Translations under genes and position numbers: made by a program
NCBI GenBank assembly: GCA_032622095.1
Contig: CP136069.1
Location: 64,307,819-64,371,818, forward strand
DNA length: 64,000 nt
Reading direction: 5' to 3'
From: Siphonodentalium dalli
Taxonomy: Eukaryota; Mollusca; Scaphopoda; Gadilida; Siphonodentaliidae
The notes under the pieces: model-generated
Database searches by the model: none
What the model was told of the DNA's origin: nothing
What the model saw: only the letters and a program-made list of their open reading frames with translations
Part shown: in pieces, positions 9,884 to 22,230 of the stretch
Layout of the letters: each line of letters starts with the position of its first letter
How positions within the stretch are numbered: position 1 is the stretch's first letter

Positions 9884-10185
9884 TTGTGTGAGCTGAGCAT
9901 TTGTTTATATATTGGTAACAACTTAGACCCAGATAACTACCGCAAACTTACACTTCTCAGCTGTTTCGCGAAATTATTTACCAGCATAATTAGTGAGCGA
10001 ATAGACTCTTTTGTAGAAACAAATAGTATACAGTCGGAGGCGCAGGTCGGATTTCGAAAAGGCTATTCTACAATAGACCATACGTTTGCACTTCATGCGT
10101 CAACGCACTTACTTAAAGCTAATAAGAAAAAATCTTTACTGTGCATTCGTCGACTTTTCAAAGGCATTTGATACGGTGTGGAGAG
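9884..10185 (+). pseudogene. LINE reverse transcriptase, 5' part, split by hAT insertion
   Basis: The translated segment shows the fingers/early palm of a LINE RT: DPDNYRKLTLLS (the usual NYRPISLL motif), QVGFRKGYSTIDH (the GFRxxHST motif) and, after a +1 shift in an A-run at 10126-10132, FVDFSKAFDTVW with the first catalytic Asp. The copy is 5'-truncated: no endonuclease lies upstream. At 10185 the frame is cut by the hAT element and resumes at 14425 or 14433, depending on which target-duplication copy is counted. The family is the same as 57827-59700, judged by the C-terminal half. It is non-functional. Confidence 0.9.
10178..10185. repeat. Target-site duplication GTGGAGAG (left)
   Basis: GTGGAGAG is repeated exactly at 14425-14432, on the other side of the hAT element. 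An 8-bp duplication is the hallmark of hAT transposition. Confidence 0.95.
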
Positions 10186-13100
10186 CAGTGTTCGCGCTGT
10201 CGGTAGCCAAATTAGCCAATGGCTAATCTTTTTCGAATTTGGCTAATAAAAATTTCATTTAGCTAAACTTTTGGCTAAACTTTTTTTGACCCCAAATGGA
10301 GACTGAAAGCATGAATTTTTGGCAAGTGGGTTTTCAATTCTGTGATGTGAAAACATCGTAAGTGGGAATATATCGCCGACTATACAAAGGGAAACCCGAT
10401 CGCGGACAGTACAAAGGGAAACCCGTCACTCTTGCACGAAACAGCCAAAAAAATCATTATTTTACATTTAATCCGCTAATCCCCCATTGTCTGTCTGGTC
10501 ACTCACGGGACTCCTGCACAATGCATGTTTATGATGACATTGTATTTATGACGGTCAAGGTTTATGAGCACCAAGTGTAAGACAATGGCTGCGGACACAC
10601 GTACCACAGTAGCGATGGCATAGTAGGTGTGACAATTAATTATGGTAGAGTTTGGTGACAATTGGTCAACATAATTTCTATGCCATAGGGAGTCGTGTCG
10701 CGCGCCGCATATTCGCACAGTGAGTCGACTGACCAATTAACCCATTGAGTTTCACCATGGTTGATCTCTACTCATTTAGACCATGGGATGAAAATCCTAG
10801 GACGCTTAGAAAAAAGTTTGTCTGCAACTTTTAGGGTACTACAAGAACTTTATATTTTCATAGCAAGATTGTTTTCTTGTAACAGATTGTAAAATGTTCT
10901 GGTTTCGGGAGTTGCACATTCGCGAGAAAAACATGTTTTTGTTAGCCGTTTTCGTGTACATTCTTACAAAAATATTTAAAAAAATCCTGTTTATTATTAC
11001 AAGTTAATTCAGACAATTTGGTGATTATACTAAATGGAATATGACGAAATCTTTCAATAAACACGAAAAGCACAAACAGAACGGCATATTGACGCCCAGA
11101 ATGACATTTTGAATATTAAATTCCCCCGAATGGCGCCTGACGTTCGATGAAATAGTGTTACTGTTCTTGACGTTACATGCATTCCACCGGCGAATAGTGT
11201 TATTCCTCTGGGCGTCACGTGTATTTAACGGAATATCTACGCTGAAATTGCATCGACTTGAGGGTCAGTAAATGTTTTGGTATAAAGATGAAATTAATAA
11301 AAACAAAATTATGTTTGGATATACCATTTTAACTAACATTGTGGTGCATTATTTCGCTCATAAAATAATAAAGGCCAATAGGCCCTATATATAGTACCGG
11401 GTACGTGTTCTCAAGATCCGCGGCCTTGACTTCGATCATATATACAGTTCAACTGAACAAATGGTATAGTTTTACAATTTTGACGGCGCAAAAATTTATC
11501 GGGACACATTTTGTCGCCATGCATATAGCCTTAGACCCAGACAATCATACTATTCAAGTTTATTTTAAATTATAAGGTGAAAATGCATGTGCAGATGTTC
11601 CGTTGAGAACTTGAGTGCTACATGTATACTCGTGTCCGATATCGTGACTACCGTGCGCTCGCCACAGGACATGGTCGTATATTTAGTAGATTATAGCTAC
11701 ATGTGTAGACTTATCTCAAACGCCAAATACATGCATGCACATAACGGCCTTGTGGAACAAATCATATACAGGTTATATGGGCTTGTCGGAATTATTAATG
11801 CCCGTCATAATAGTCACTGAAAAATCGTGCGATATGTCCAACATTGTTCACGAAATAATAAAAAACAAGCATATATATAACAAGATATATAAATGCATCG
11901 ATATGGACGTCACTATAAAGTGTGTTTATTTAGTTCACCTTAGAATTACATACTAATACATCTCCCTTGACCTCGAGATATCAAACATTCCCAAACTCTT
12001 TAAAACTTAATAATTTTGTGTATCTTTATTTCCATTTAAAACAAAACAACTTTCAAACTGATTGGTCAATATTCGAATCCATTTTCTGGCTGAAATGTCA
12101 AATTACTTCTGTTGGTTCGGGTATGCATGGAATGTCCAACGTTGAACATTTTGACCAAAGTTAGGACCACCCGGTCGCCACGCTCATGCATCCAGTGCCT
12201 CAACTTGTTTTAAAATTTCGCCAGGTAATACCCCGCCATTATAATTCGCGACTTGCATTTATGATCCAATAAACAGTCAAATTCAAATATCGTATACTTT
12301 GTTTTATATGCATGAGGTCATTCCATGAAGAGTTATATTATTATAGCATGTTTTGTAATAACTTTTCATGCGCGGTATATATATCATCATCATGATGTAG
12401 TCAACCACGTGTAACTGCTATATTTCGGTATAGTGGACAAGATATTACATGTGCATAAACTTGCACGAACTGTTCAGTATATAAATAACTTAGTAAAAAT
12501 AAATAAACAAAAATAGAAAACATGGAATTTCCAGAATTGTTGTTATCTGCACGCCAATATATAGAGGCTTATTTGACTCGGACACATGCCCTCCAAAGTT
12601 GTACTGAACTAGAACCTATCATTTTCGTCCCCGTAAAAACGGTACATAACAGCATGCATGGACATATTCCTTAAACTTTTCACATCGTGGACTGCATTGT
12701 ATATACGCATATTTAAACACCTCGCATATTTAAGTAAAGGGGAAAATTGCAAGTAGAGATCTACAAAACTAGTTAGTTGAAAATTATCACATGAACGAAT
12801 TAATAGCTTAAATTCATATGATATTTGATTGTAAAAGATAATTAACGGAAAACATAACGATAAATACGAACCCATCGTGCTTGAAAAGTTCAACTTATAG
12901 AGGCCTATATAGACTTATGCACACCAGACACTAAATGATTTGGTCGGCTGGCACTCTGTATCTGGTAAATATTCGGAAAGATATTATGGATTAATATAAT
13001 GTCTGCCCTATCTCTGAAAAACAGTGCCATTGTTGGTGGAATAGAATAAAGAGAAAGTGCCGCGTGAAGTAAAAATAGTTTCCCGTTAAGACCTGGCGTA

Positions 13101-14424
13101 ATACTAATTTTCCGGACAATCGCGCGTTTGGTTTCGCTTCCGATTCCAGAAATTCATTTTAATCGGAATGGCACGTGTAATTGATGTAATTATTGTTGTG
13201 ACTTTAATCTGTTTCTTGATTTGAAACTGTATCGGGTTTATGTATTGTATAACTTCCTGGTATAGTGTTGATTGTTTTTGGAGGAATCCATTTACAATGA
13301 TTGCATATTTATCGACCTTTGATATTATTGACAGAATGCGTCTAAATAACGGAATATCATGATGGAACGAACCGCGTGCACCAGCGGTATATTTTTCAGA
13401 TAAACTTTTGCTCTGTATTCGAAAATGTGCAACTCCCGAGGCCAGAACATTTGCGAAATATGTTTATTGACACGTAACCTTCCAACATTTACCAAAATTA
13501 TGTAGTACCTCAAAAGTTGCAGAGCAATGACAGCTTAGGATTTTCATCCCATGGTCTAATTACGTTTAACCACATTATAAATCTCTACGATACATAAAAT
13601 TGCACGACCGATCGTCCAGAATTGTCTTGTGTGTTAGCATTAAAAATATAACATTGCGTGTTGAGTAACGATCAACAGCGACAAGACAGTCGGTTTGATA
13701 AATCATTGAGATGTCGATCTCGACGCTGATAGAGCTTGGAAAAGAATCATTGTGTGAATGTGCGGCGGACGACATGTCTCGCTATGGCACAGGAATATGA
13801 CGACCAATTGTCACCAAAATTGCACCATAATTAATTGTCACACCTACTATGCCATCGCTACTGTGATACGTGTGTCCGCATCCAATAGCTTAATCAGCCA
13901 AATGTGAATCACGACAGATATTTTGTGGCTATTTGTCGTCAATACCGATACATTCAAAATAATATGCATGCTTTTATGACAGATTGTAATTTGATAATGG
14001 CGTAACAATATTAAGTTATTAGTTTCCAGATGTCACTTAAATATTTTCGCAAGGATAATTAATATTTAATGATTTAAAAAAAGATATTGATATAAAACAA
14101 AAAATTAATGACATTAAGAAGGACAATCCCGGGTTAACCCCCCCCCCAAATCACTCTTTCACATAAAGATTAATAAATTTTTAATAAATGATATATATAA
14201 AAATATTTCTAGTTCATCAAAATTAGTTAAATTATTGTGTATTTTACCTGTGTCTGTTAGATTTGACGTTTTAGTCATTAATTGTGAACCGACCAGAAAA
14301 CGATGATTTAATTTGGCCATAGTTTTTTTTAATTTGGCTAAAAAACATTTGGCTAAAGTTTTTTTCAATTAGCTAATAAAATTTTCATTTGGCTAAACTT
14401 TTTTTCGGTCCAGCGCGAACACTG
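10186..14424. mobile_element. hAT-type DNA transposon, 4239 bp, non-autonomous
   Basis: The ends are perfect 14-bp inverted repeats, CAGTGTTCGCGCTG (10186-10199) and CAGCGCGAACACTG (14411-14424), flanked by the 8-bp duplication GTGGAGAG. Inside each end are clusters of TTAGCCAAA/TTTGGCTAA motifs (10205-10290 and 14325-14400), probable transposase-binding repeats. The arms are further related as imperfect inverted repeats: 10590-10660 with 13805-13885, 10750-10860 with 13490-13570, and 10890-10960 with 13385-13480. The element is therefore foldback-like. No open frame exceeds about 95 codons and no hAT transposase or BED finger is visible, so it needed a transposase from elsewhere. The centre (11300-13100) is unique AT-rich sequence. 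Confidence 0.92.
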
Positions 14425-14432
14425 GTGGAGAG
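14425..14432. repeat. Target-site duplication GTGGAGAG (right)
   Basis: This is the exact partner of 10178-10185. Either copy followed by 14433 restores an uninterrupted RT frame. Confidence 0.95.
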
Positions 14433-16121
14433 TAGGACTTTGGTCAAAACTCCTTAACTACAGAATTAGCGGTAAAATACTGACAGTGATAAAAGCTTTA
14501 TATCACGACCTTAAGCTATTTGTTCGCCTCAATGAAGACGAATCAGACTATTTCTACAGTAATGTTGGCCTAAACAGGGAGACAACCTCTCACCTCTGCT
14601 TTTTGCCATTTACATCAACGACATTGAACAATGCCTTAACTCACAAACAAATTGTGGCATCAGCTTAGATAAATTCTGTGGAATTGATACCCGTATATTA
14701 CTGAAGATAATGTTACTTATCTACGCCGACGACACTGTATTACTTTCTGATACACACAAAGGCCTACAGCGAGCATTAAACTCCTTCTCAGATTACTGCA
14801 ACATATGGAAATTGAAAATAAACACGACAAAAACTAAAGTCGTCGTTTTCGGCCCGAAACCCAGAAAGAAAAAAACGACACTAGGTTTCATACTAGATAA
14901 TCTTCCAATTGAGATAGTTAATAGTTATAAATATCTGGGGACAGTTTTCCACAAAAAAGGTACGTTCGTAGCGGAATGAAATCTGAGATGTCAGGCAGCT
15001 AAGCCTAAAACTGCAATTTATGCACTTCTGAACAAATCACGCTGTCACAAACTCACAATTGAATCAATTCTTGAGATATATGAGAAAAGCATCATACCAA
15101 TAATGACTTACGGGGCTGAATTATGGGGACATGAAAATATGAGGTGTTTCGAAAAACTAGAATGCTGGTTCCTGAAATTTACACTTAATATGAAGAAGTC
15201 TACACCATCCGTTTTTATATATGGGAAACTAGGAATGTACCCAATTACAGTTAGGATCAAAACCGCTACCTCGGTTATTGGGCAAAAGTTATCTCAATGC
15301 CTACCCATAGGACCCCACTTATGCTATATTATGTTATGTATACTTTGTATTGGAAAAATGTTTTTAATAATCCATGGATAAGAGGAATACATGACTCCCT
15401 TAATAAAATTGGTATGAGTAATGTTTGGCACAACCAGAAAGTATCGAGTATAGACCGATTTAACCGGACCGTTGAGCAAAGATTACGTGACTGTTATCTT
15501 CAAAGTTGGTGGTCAACAATATCCACATCGAGTAAATATGCATTTTATAGAATTATTAAAACACACTTCGAACGTGAACAATTTCTCTCTATATGTGATA
15601 ATACAACTGTGAATAATATCATTCGATTTCGGACAAGAAATCACAAACTACCAATTGAACAAGGTGCTTGGCTAAATACTGACTATTCAACCAGAGTATG
15701 TACACTTTGTACCAAAGAACTAGGCGATGAGTATCACGTTATCCTGAAGTGTACAAAATTAAATGAACTCAGATCGACCTATTTGAAACCATATTTCTAT
15801 TGAAGATCGAATGCACACAAACTCTCGGAACTCTTTAATACTAGAAATAGAAAGACTATTAGGAATCTGTCAACTTTCACAAGGAAAGTCCAGGATATTT
15901 TCGGCAAGTCCACTTGAGGCTAAAACACTGTTATTCCATGAACTTACCAAATATATAATAATGCACTCATGTATTCCTCATGTGAAATTTATTGTTATTA
16001 TATGCCATATTTGAATATCTTGATGTCATAATATCTGTTATTTAATCCTTTTCTGTAACGTTTCTGTTTATATCCACATATCGATGAACAGAATAAAATG
16101 AATCTGAATCTGAATCTGATA
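14433..16121 (+). pseudogene. LINE reverse transcriptase, 3' part, with tail
   Basis: The copy continues from 10185 beyond the hAT element. In successive frames it shows GLKQGDNLSPLLFAIYIND (14570-14630), the catalytic YADD box in LIYADDTVLLS (14716-14748), YKYLGTVF, then PIMTYGAELWGHEN (thumb). The C-terminal region has FRTRNHKLPIE and a knuckle CTLCTKELGDEYHVILKC (CX2CX7HX4C). There is an in-frame TGA at 14977-14979, a frameshift near 14590-14700 and another near 15260-15300. The 3' end has AATAAA at 16093 and a (TGAATC)n tail (16097-16121), which marks the LINE terminus. Confidence 0.9.
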
Positions 16122-16439
16122 CAGCACGTAAATAGTGTACGATAAGCAAAACGCTCAACACCGTGGCATTTTTTTTGGGAGAGTGATTCATGGTGACCTA
16201 TTCAACACCGAAATCTTCGTGAGTGATCAGCGAGTGTTATAACTTAATAAAATAGTTAATTCTTCCACCATTAGAAATGACATACAAAGAATGGATCAAA
16301 CAATACATGATGCAATACATACATAAAAGACAATAGACAAAAGTGTGTGTGCATCCGATTACGGACAAGATAGCCCATCCGTTGATCGCCCACTGCTACT
16401 GAGTTCGGCTCTTAGAGTCAAACTCAGTAACCCTGGTTA
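16122..16439. other. No recognisable feature
   Basis: This is the spacer between the 3' ends of two convergent LINE remnants. Confidence 0.4.
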
Positions 16440-17520
16440 TACGATGGCAGCGCCCAATGACATGAGCTATAGTTCTGAATCAGCTATGTTCAGATGCTAA
16501 ATAATGGAAAAGACAGTGTATAACGTTTCCAAGTATCCATTGATCCAGGCCATTCTTGGATAAACTGGTCAATTAATCTCTGTTTAATGGTTTAGATTTC
16601 TTTGAGATGGCTATTTTTCCTTGGTTCAACCACCAGTGGGACATGCTTGTGTCATTCAGGATACATGATACTGCCTCGATCCATGCAAAGTATGAGGGTA
16701 ATTAATATCTGAGTCGATACGCCAGTATAATAAACATACAAGTTTGACGCCAACGTTCCCCATCAACTTACCCCAATATTGTATAATCCGAATCTTAATA
16801 TTTATTGTTACAGGGTACATGCCAAGCTCTCAATATACCATATAGTTCGATGTTGATGGTTTTAATTTGAGAAGCATTTTACAACATTTAAGGTGGACAC
16901 GTTCGATGATAGAGTTGTCTCCAATACACCACACCTCACATCCATACAAGAATACTGGCAAGACAATAATGTCAAACAATCGTAAATGGTTAATGACCGA
17001 TAATCTTTTAGACCATCCCATTTTTAGTCACGTCATACATAACTCTGGTGGTTTTCGTAGCTATTTCACGCTTGCCTGTACAAAGGAGCCATTTCTGGTG
17101 AGTTTTATGTCCAAGTAAGTGTCTAGCTCATCTTTATATGTAAAGCCGATATTTTTTATTTAGGTTGCCTTCCTCTACCAAATACCATTACCTTGGTTTT
17201 ATGTATGTTAACACTAAGCTTCCATATATCGCAATAGTCTTCAAAGCAACATAGTGCATCAAGCAAACCCTCTTTCGTTTCTGACATTATTACTGTATCA
17301 TATGCGTATAGTAAAGCAAAACGTTTCAGGTAAGTATTCAGTTTTGTTTGGAGCTCTGTGGTTAATGATTGCATTCGACTCAACCCTGAGCTAGCTAGGA
17401 AGTCTGTTAAATCATTGACATATATGCCAAAGAGGAAAGGTGAGAAGTTCACTCCGTGTTTTAGGCCAATAAGTGATGGGAATGATTGTGAGGATCGACC
17501 ATCATGACTCATTTTGCTTT
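16440..17520 (-). pseudogene. LINE reverse transcriptase remnant with altered YADD box
   Basis: On the reverse strand, 17512-17156 reads LIGLKHGVNFSPFLFGIYVN, then LLYAYDTVIMSE where YADD is expected, then DYCDIWKLSVNIHKTKVMVF. 17021-16830 reads VLPVFLYGCEVW (the thumb motif), and 16850-16660 continues with YPVTINIKIR and KLVCLLYWR. Frames shift between these parts and several stops intervene. It resembles the copy at 14433-16121 but is clearly divergent. Neither the endonuclease nor the fingers are present, so it is 5'-truncated. The changed second residue of the catalytic box (Asp to Tyr) would abolish polymerisation. Confidence 0.85.
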
Positions 17521-18764
17521 CACATTTTTATACAATTTTTTATAACCCTAGTATTTTCCATTTATGCTGTTAATGGCAAGTTAACGGTATGGTGCAAACA
17601 ACATGTCAATTGTAACCAGAGCTCACAGTGGTGTCTTCCCGGTGTTGAGTATTTGTAAGACTTCCAGCTCTCCGACATGGCGTGAGTAAGGTTAAACTAT
17701 AGTATACAGGGGTCATTGTTCTGACCGGAGGGTGCTCCATATTCTCATGGGAAAAGCCAACTCTAGGTGAATAACTTCGTTGTTATTGATCTCGAGTCGC
17801 TAATCTCGCAAACATGGGGGCTATTCTCGTAAACATGGGAGTGTGCCTCGTAAACATGGCAATGTGGGAAGCGGTGTATTGACTTCTCCGGACATTGACC
17901 CCTTGTCATATATATTCTGGACAGAGCTTACAGAGGAAAACTCTCGATTCGAACGTATTAAGGAGAAGTCATGTTATTATATTTTTCTCCGTGGCCACCT
18001 GATTGTGTGCACTTATATATCATTGTATAATAAATTTCATCAACGTGTTTCCAAGAATTCCAACTTAATGGTTAGAACCTGTGGGACCAGTAGCACGAGA
18101 GAGTGGTACATATTTTGCTTATCACACACCATTTACGTACTGTACAACAGGTTATGTAACAATATGATTGATATAACGAACAACATATGTCATACATGTA
18201 GAATTACCAACCTGAATACTTGTCATCTTTTAATGAGCTTTTTAATTATGTGCAACCTCAATTTGACCACTGTGTTTCAAAAATTGTATTGTCCATTATT
18301 TGGGAATTTGACCAAGCCTTGTTTCTGAAAACAATGGAACCTTACCAGTAGTTCATTATATTGGCCCGAGTATTTGGGTTGTAATAACATACCGGTACTT
18401 GGTCACAATATATACGTGATGCATGACCAACGATACATACACTGAATAAGTGTTCTCAAATGAACACGACCTGAATTATCAACACCAACATGATTTAATT
18501 GGAGATGGAGTTCACGTTAAACTACAATGCAGTTGTTGAATAGTTAGCTACATGAGTCAAATACACAGAATAAACATGTATACTTGAGAGAACATTGCCC
18601 ATCTTCAGAAATTATTTGATTTCTTGCATCGCGATACACACGATACGATACGGTTATCGTTTGAAAGTGTATTGAATTCACGATGAATCGATGCAGCCCT
18701 TAGGTAGCCCCCTTTGCGATCGTGTAGGAAAATATATGGTATACTGTTTATTAACGGTAACGGA
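17521..18764. other. No supported gene
   Basis: An open frame at 17843-18328 (about 160 codons, starting at GTG) has no family resemblance, low-complexity hydrophobic stretches and no splice context. I regard it as chance. A short duplication CGTAAACATGG occurs at 17826-17862. Confidence 0.4.
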
Positions 18765-19185
18765 CGCGTATGTATAGTCGGCGTATAGCCTAAGGGGCAT
18801 TGCAATAGGGGACAGCGGAGGGCGTAAAAGGCCACAGTTGTTTAAGTATTGGTTGAGAGATAATTATAGAATGATCGTTTGGTCTATTTTAGCCCGACTG
18901 GTTTAACAGGTCTCAGTGAACCACAAATCGATTTATAATAGTCCGATCAATCTAAAATTGACCGATCGGTCTTCCTGGCACAGTGCTCACTGTTGTACAA
19001 GAGGGAACTCCAAATTTCTTGACTATTGATATTGTATTTTGAATATTCTCAGTAAATAATTATTCCGTGTCTTTCAAAAGAAATCAGAATTATAATGTTT
19101 TTTAAACACAGGGGCATGTAACGCGCTCAGCTGCCCACTTGTCACCGCCCCCTCTACACCCACTCTATACAAATGCCTGCTTTAC
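18765..19185. repeat. GC-rich dispersed repeat segments
   Basis: CACAGGGGCATGTAACGCGC at 19109 followed by a pyrimidine-rich CCGCCCCCTCTACACCC recurs as CACAGGGGCCTGTAACGCGC at 49481 with CCGCCCCCCTTTTTACAC. An inverted, diverged relative (GGGGACAGCGGAGGGCG) lies at 18807-18825. A CAGGGG start suggests a DNA-transposon end, but no partner or target duplication is clear. Confidence 0.4.
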
Positions 19186-20002
19186 GTTTGTGATTTATCG
19201 CAAAGTAGTTTCCGATTTATCAGTCTATTATAGATTGATTGGTGGTTCACCCATAATTCTTTAAGATGTTTTATTCATAATGTTTACTTTAATATCATTA
19301 CACACAAATTAAGAAGTTTGGACGATTATTTTAGGCATTCAGACAAATTTTACTCCACGTGCAGGGAACAGGTCATGGAAATCCTGAAATCGAGATATTA
19401 AACCCTGAATTAAGTACAAAAACACGATCGAGGTTCAATACTAATAAAAGTAATATAATGCATATTATTTCAGGTAACTGATAACATTTGGAATCTAACA
19501 TGCCACATCATTCATTTTGCCGTCGGACATTTTTCCTAATTTCGAGGGATTGGTACCTGTGCAAATTATCCACATAATTCCTAGATACCTGATCATTGAT
19601 CAATCCTGGTCAACAAAACAATGCTAAACACCTCATGTCACTGTTATAATGATATTCTCTGAATCTCATTACTGTTCTTTTCTATATAAGTGCTGATTCC
19701 TCAATATGGATATATGTTTATCCCTTTAATATATAGATGAATGTAAGTGAACAATGGTAATACCTGGTCAAATACAATAGTTCACAGTAATGACAACTAC
19801 ATTCACAAACTAAAAACATCTATTGAAATGTGAATAAACCTCTCTCTTCCATGAGTATTCAATGTCATTTAAAATTACCAGAGCCTCACATGTGTTTCAC
19901 AAAACAATTCTCAAGCTCGGTGCCAAAGATAAAGGATATTTTTATGTGTATATGTCCATATGCATGTATATAGGTACATACATATGTATGTGTGTGTGTA
20001 CA
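19186..20002. other. No recognisable feature
   Basis: This is AT-rich unique sequence with CA/TA simple repeats from 19945 onwards. Confidence 0.4.
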
Positions 20003-20088
20003 TATATGCATATTTATAAGAATGTGTCTTAATGAGTACATATTTATATGCATATTTATAAGAATGTGTCTTAATGAGTACATGTATG
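20003..20088. repeat. 43-bp tandem duplication
   Basis: TATATGCATATTTATAAG and TGTGTCTTAATGAGTACAT occur twice, 43 bp apart, almost without change. Confidence 0.85.
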
Positions 20089-20189
20089 TTACCTACACTA
20101 ACAAAAAAAAAAATTAAAAATTTCATCGTAGTATTACGACAGAAACTGTTGGCAGCAATTGGACCATCAGTAACTGTTGTAAAATTGCG

Positions 20190-20355
20190 ATATCAACGTG
20201 ATCTGACATTTACAAATTTGATCGTATATTTACAAAATGATCGTAATATTATGACAGAAAAACCATCGTAAAATATCAACGTAATCTGACATTTACAAAT
20301 TTGATCGTATATTTACAAAATGATCGTAATATTATGACAGAAAAACCATCGTAAA
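20190..20355. repeat. 83-bp tandem duplication
   Basis: ATATCAACGTGATCTGACAT at 20190 recurs at 20273 with one change. The rest of the unit (ATGATCGTAATATTATGACA and so on) is identical. Shorter ATCGTAAAATTAC echoes flank it on both sides. Confidence 0.85.
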
Positions 20356-20699
20356 ATTACAACATCATCGTAATGTGAATTTAAGGTTTAATCGTAAAAT
20401 TACATGGCCAACATAATCTTAAGCTGGGAACCTGGTGTGAATTAATCTGTGGTGGGGTCTCAAGCAATCTACCCCTACACATTATAAACAAATGCCAGTA
20501 AATGACATAATTTGCTCGAGGATGGATGTGATCCATCGAACCACAGAAAAATTCAACCAGGTCCACAGGTGCTAAATGTCTGCATTATACATCTACAATT
20601 ATAGATAAAAATGATAAATCAATGTCCAACACCTACTGTCATGAAATCGACATTTCTCGATAACCATAGTATATTATACAAAGATAGAATATCAAAATG

Positions 20700-22230
20700 G
20701 TAATAATAATGAATTAAAACTTCAAGCATATATTCCGACCCTAAATTTAACACTCCTTGGTGTAAACCATGTGTGGCTTAACAGTAATGATATTTGTACA
20801 TTTCAAAGAACGTTGATATATATTTTCCTATGCATATTTATGATAATATGCTTGTGCACAAGAAAACCCATGTGTCTTGAAATGTGCATTGTGCAATAAC
20901 TATTTGTAGGTGTACTATGCTTCAGGGCACTAAATATACTTATATTATAATGCAAATTTGTACTTACAAGTACCCCTGGAATCCAAATAGAGGATGGAAT
21001 TACTCTTGTTAAACTGCAAGCTTCTTTTCTTTTTTCATATAATGAAAAAAGTAATTAATTTTTAGACACCATTAGAATCTGTCCCATTTTGGAAGAAAGA
21101 CTCCGCAAAGTTTGGAGTGCCTGAAGTCTGTCTGCCATCTGGCATTGATTACAAGTGGAAAGAACAATGAATTAAAACTTCTGGCATACATCCCGACCCT
21201 ATATTTAACACACTTTGGTGAAAACCATGTGTGGCTTAAAACTAACGAAATTTATACATTTTAGGGAATGTTGAAATGTATATTCCTGCATGTTGAAATG
21301 TATATTCCTACATTTACTTATGACAATATGCCGTCTATAAGAAAACCTATGTGTCCTTGCAATGTGCGTTGTGCAATAACTATTTGTAGGTGTGCTTAAA
21401 ACTAATGAAATATGTACATCTTAAGGAATGTTGAAATGAATATTCCTGCATATTGAAATGTATATTCCTGCATCTACTTATGACAATATGCCTGTCTATA
21501 AGAAAACCTATGTGACCTTGCAATGTGCGTTGTACAGTAACTATTTGTAGGTATGCTATATGCTCAAGAGCACTAAATATACTTATACTAAAAATATGTA
21601 AATATGCACTTGCAGGTACCCCTGGGATCCAAATAGACATATGTCTATTCTTATTAAACTGCAAGCTTCTTTTCATGTCTCATATAATGAAAAAGCAACT
21701 AAATTTTAGAAACCATTAGAATTTGTCCCATTTTGGAAGAAAGACTCAAAGTTTGGTGTGCCCGATGTCTGTCTGCCATCTGGCATGAATCAAACTAAAA
21801 GTGGAAAGACCTATGAACTAAAACTTCAATCATATATTCCGACCCTAAATTTAACACACTTTGGTGAAAACCATGCGTGGCTTAAAAGTAATGAAATTTG
21901 TACATTTTAAGGAATGTTGAAATATTTATTCCTACATATACTTTTTAATATGATAATATGCTTGTGTACAAGAAAACCTATGTGCCCTTGCAATGTGCAT
22001 TTTGCAATAACTATTTGTAGGTGTACTATATGATAAAGAGCGCTAAATATACTTACACTAAAATGCAAATTTGAAATTACAAGTACTCCCGGAATAGACA
22101 TATGTCCACTCTGATTAAACTGCATGCTTCTTTTTATTTTTCATATAATGAAAAAAGCAATTAAGTTTTAGAAACATTAGAATTTGTCCCGCCTCGGAAG
22201 AAAGTCTCAGCAAAGTTTAGTGTGTCTGAG
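20700..22230. repeat. Large tandem array, three diverged units of about 450-650 bp
   Basis: AATTAAAACTTC...CATATATTCCGACCCT begins units near 20712, 21171 and 21818. Each unit then has AACCATGTGTGGCTTAA, GCAATAACTATTTGTAGGTG, GTACCCCTGGAATCCAAATAG, AAACTGCAAGCTTCTTTT and GTCCCATTTTGGAAGAAAGA. The middle unit is longer because its GGAATGTTGAAATG...TATTTGTAGGTG part (21260-21390) is itself duplicated (21421-21550). No coding frame is conserved between units. Confidence 0.85.

Noticed and set aside
17843-18328. Open frame of about 160 codons
   Set aside because: It starts at GTG, matches no family, has no splice or promoter context and lies in AT-rich spacer; not enough to call a gene.
20980-22230. 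CRISPR-like or coding interpretation of the repeated units
   Set aside because: The units are hundreds of bases long, contiguous, without short regular spacers, and no frame is shared; it is an ordinary tandem array in animal DNA.
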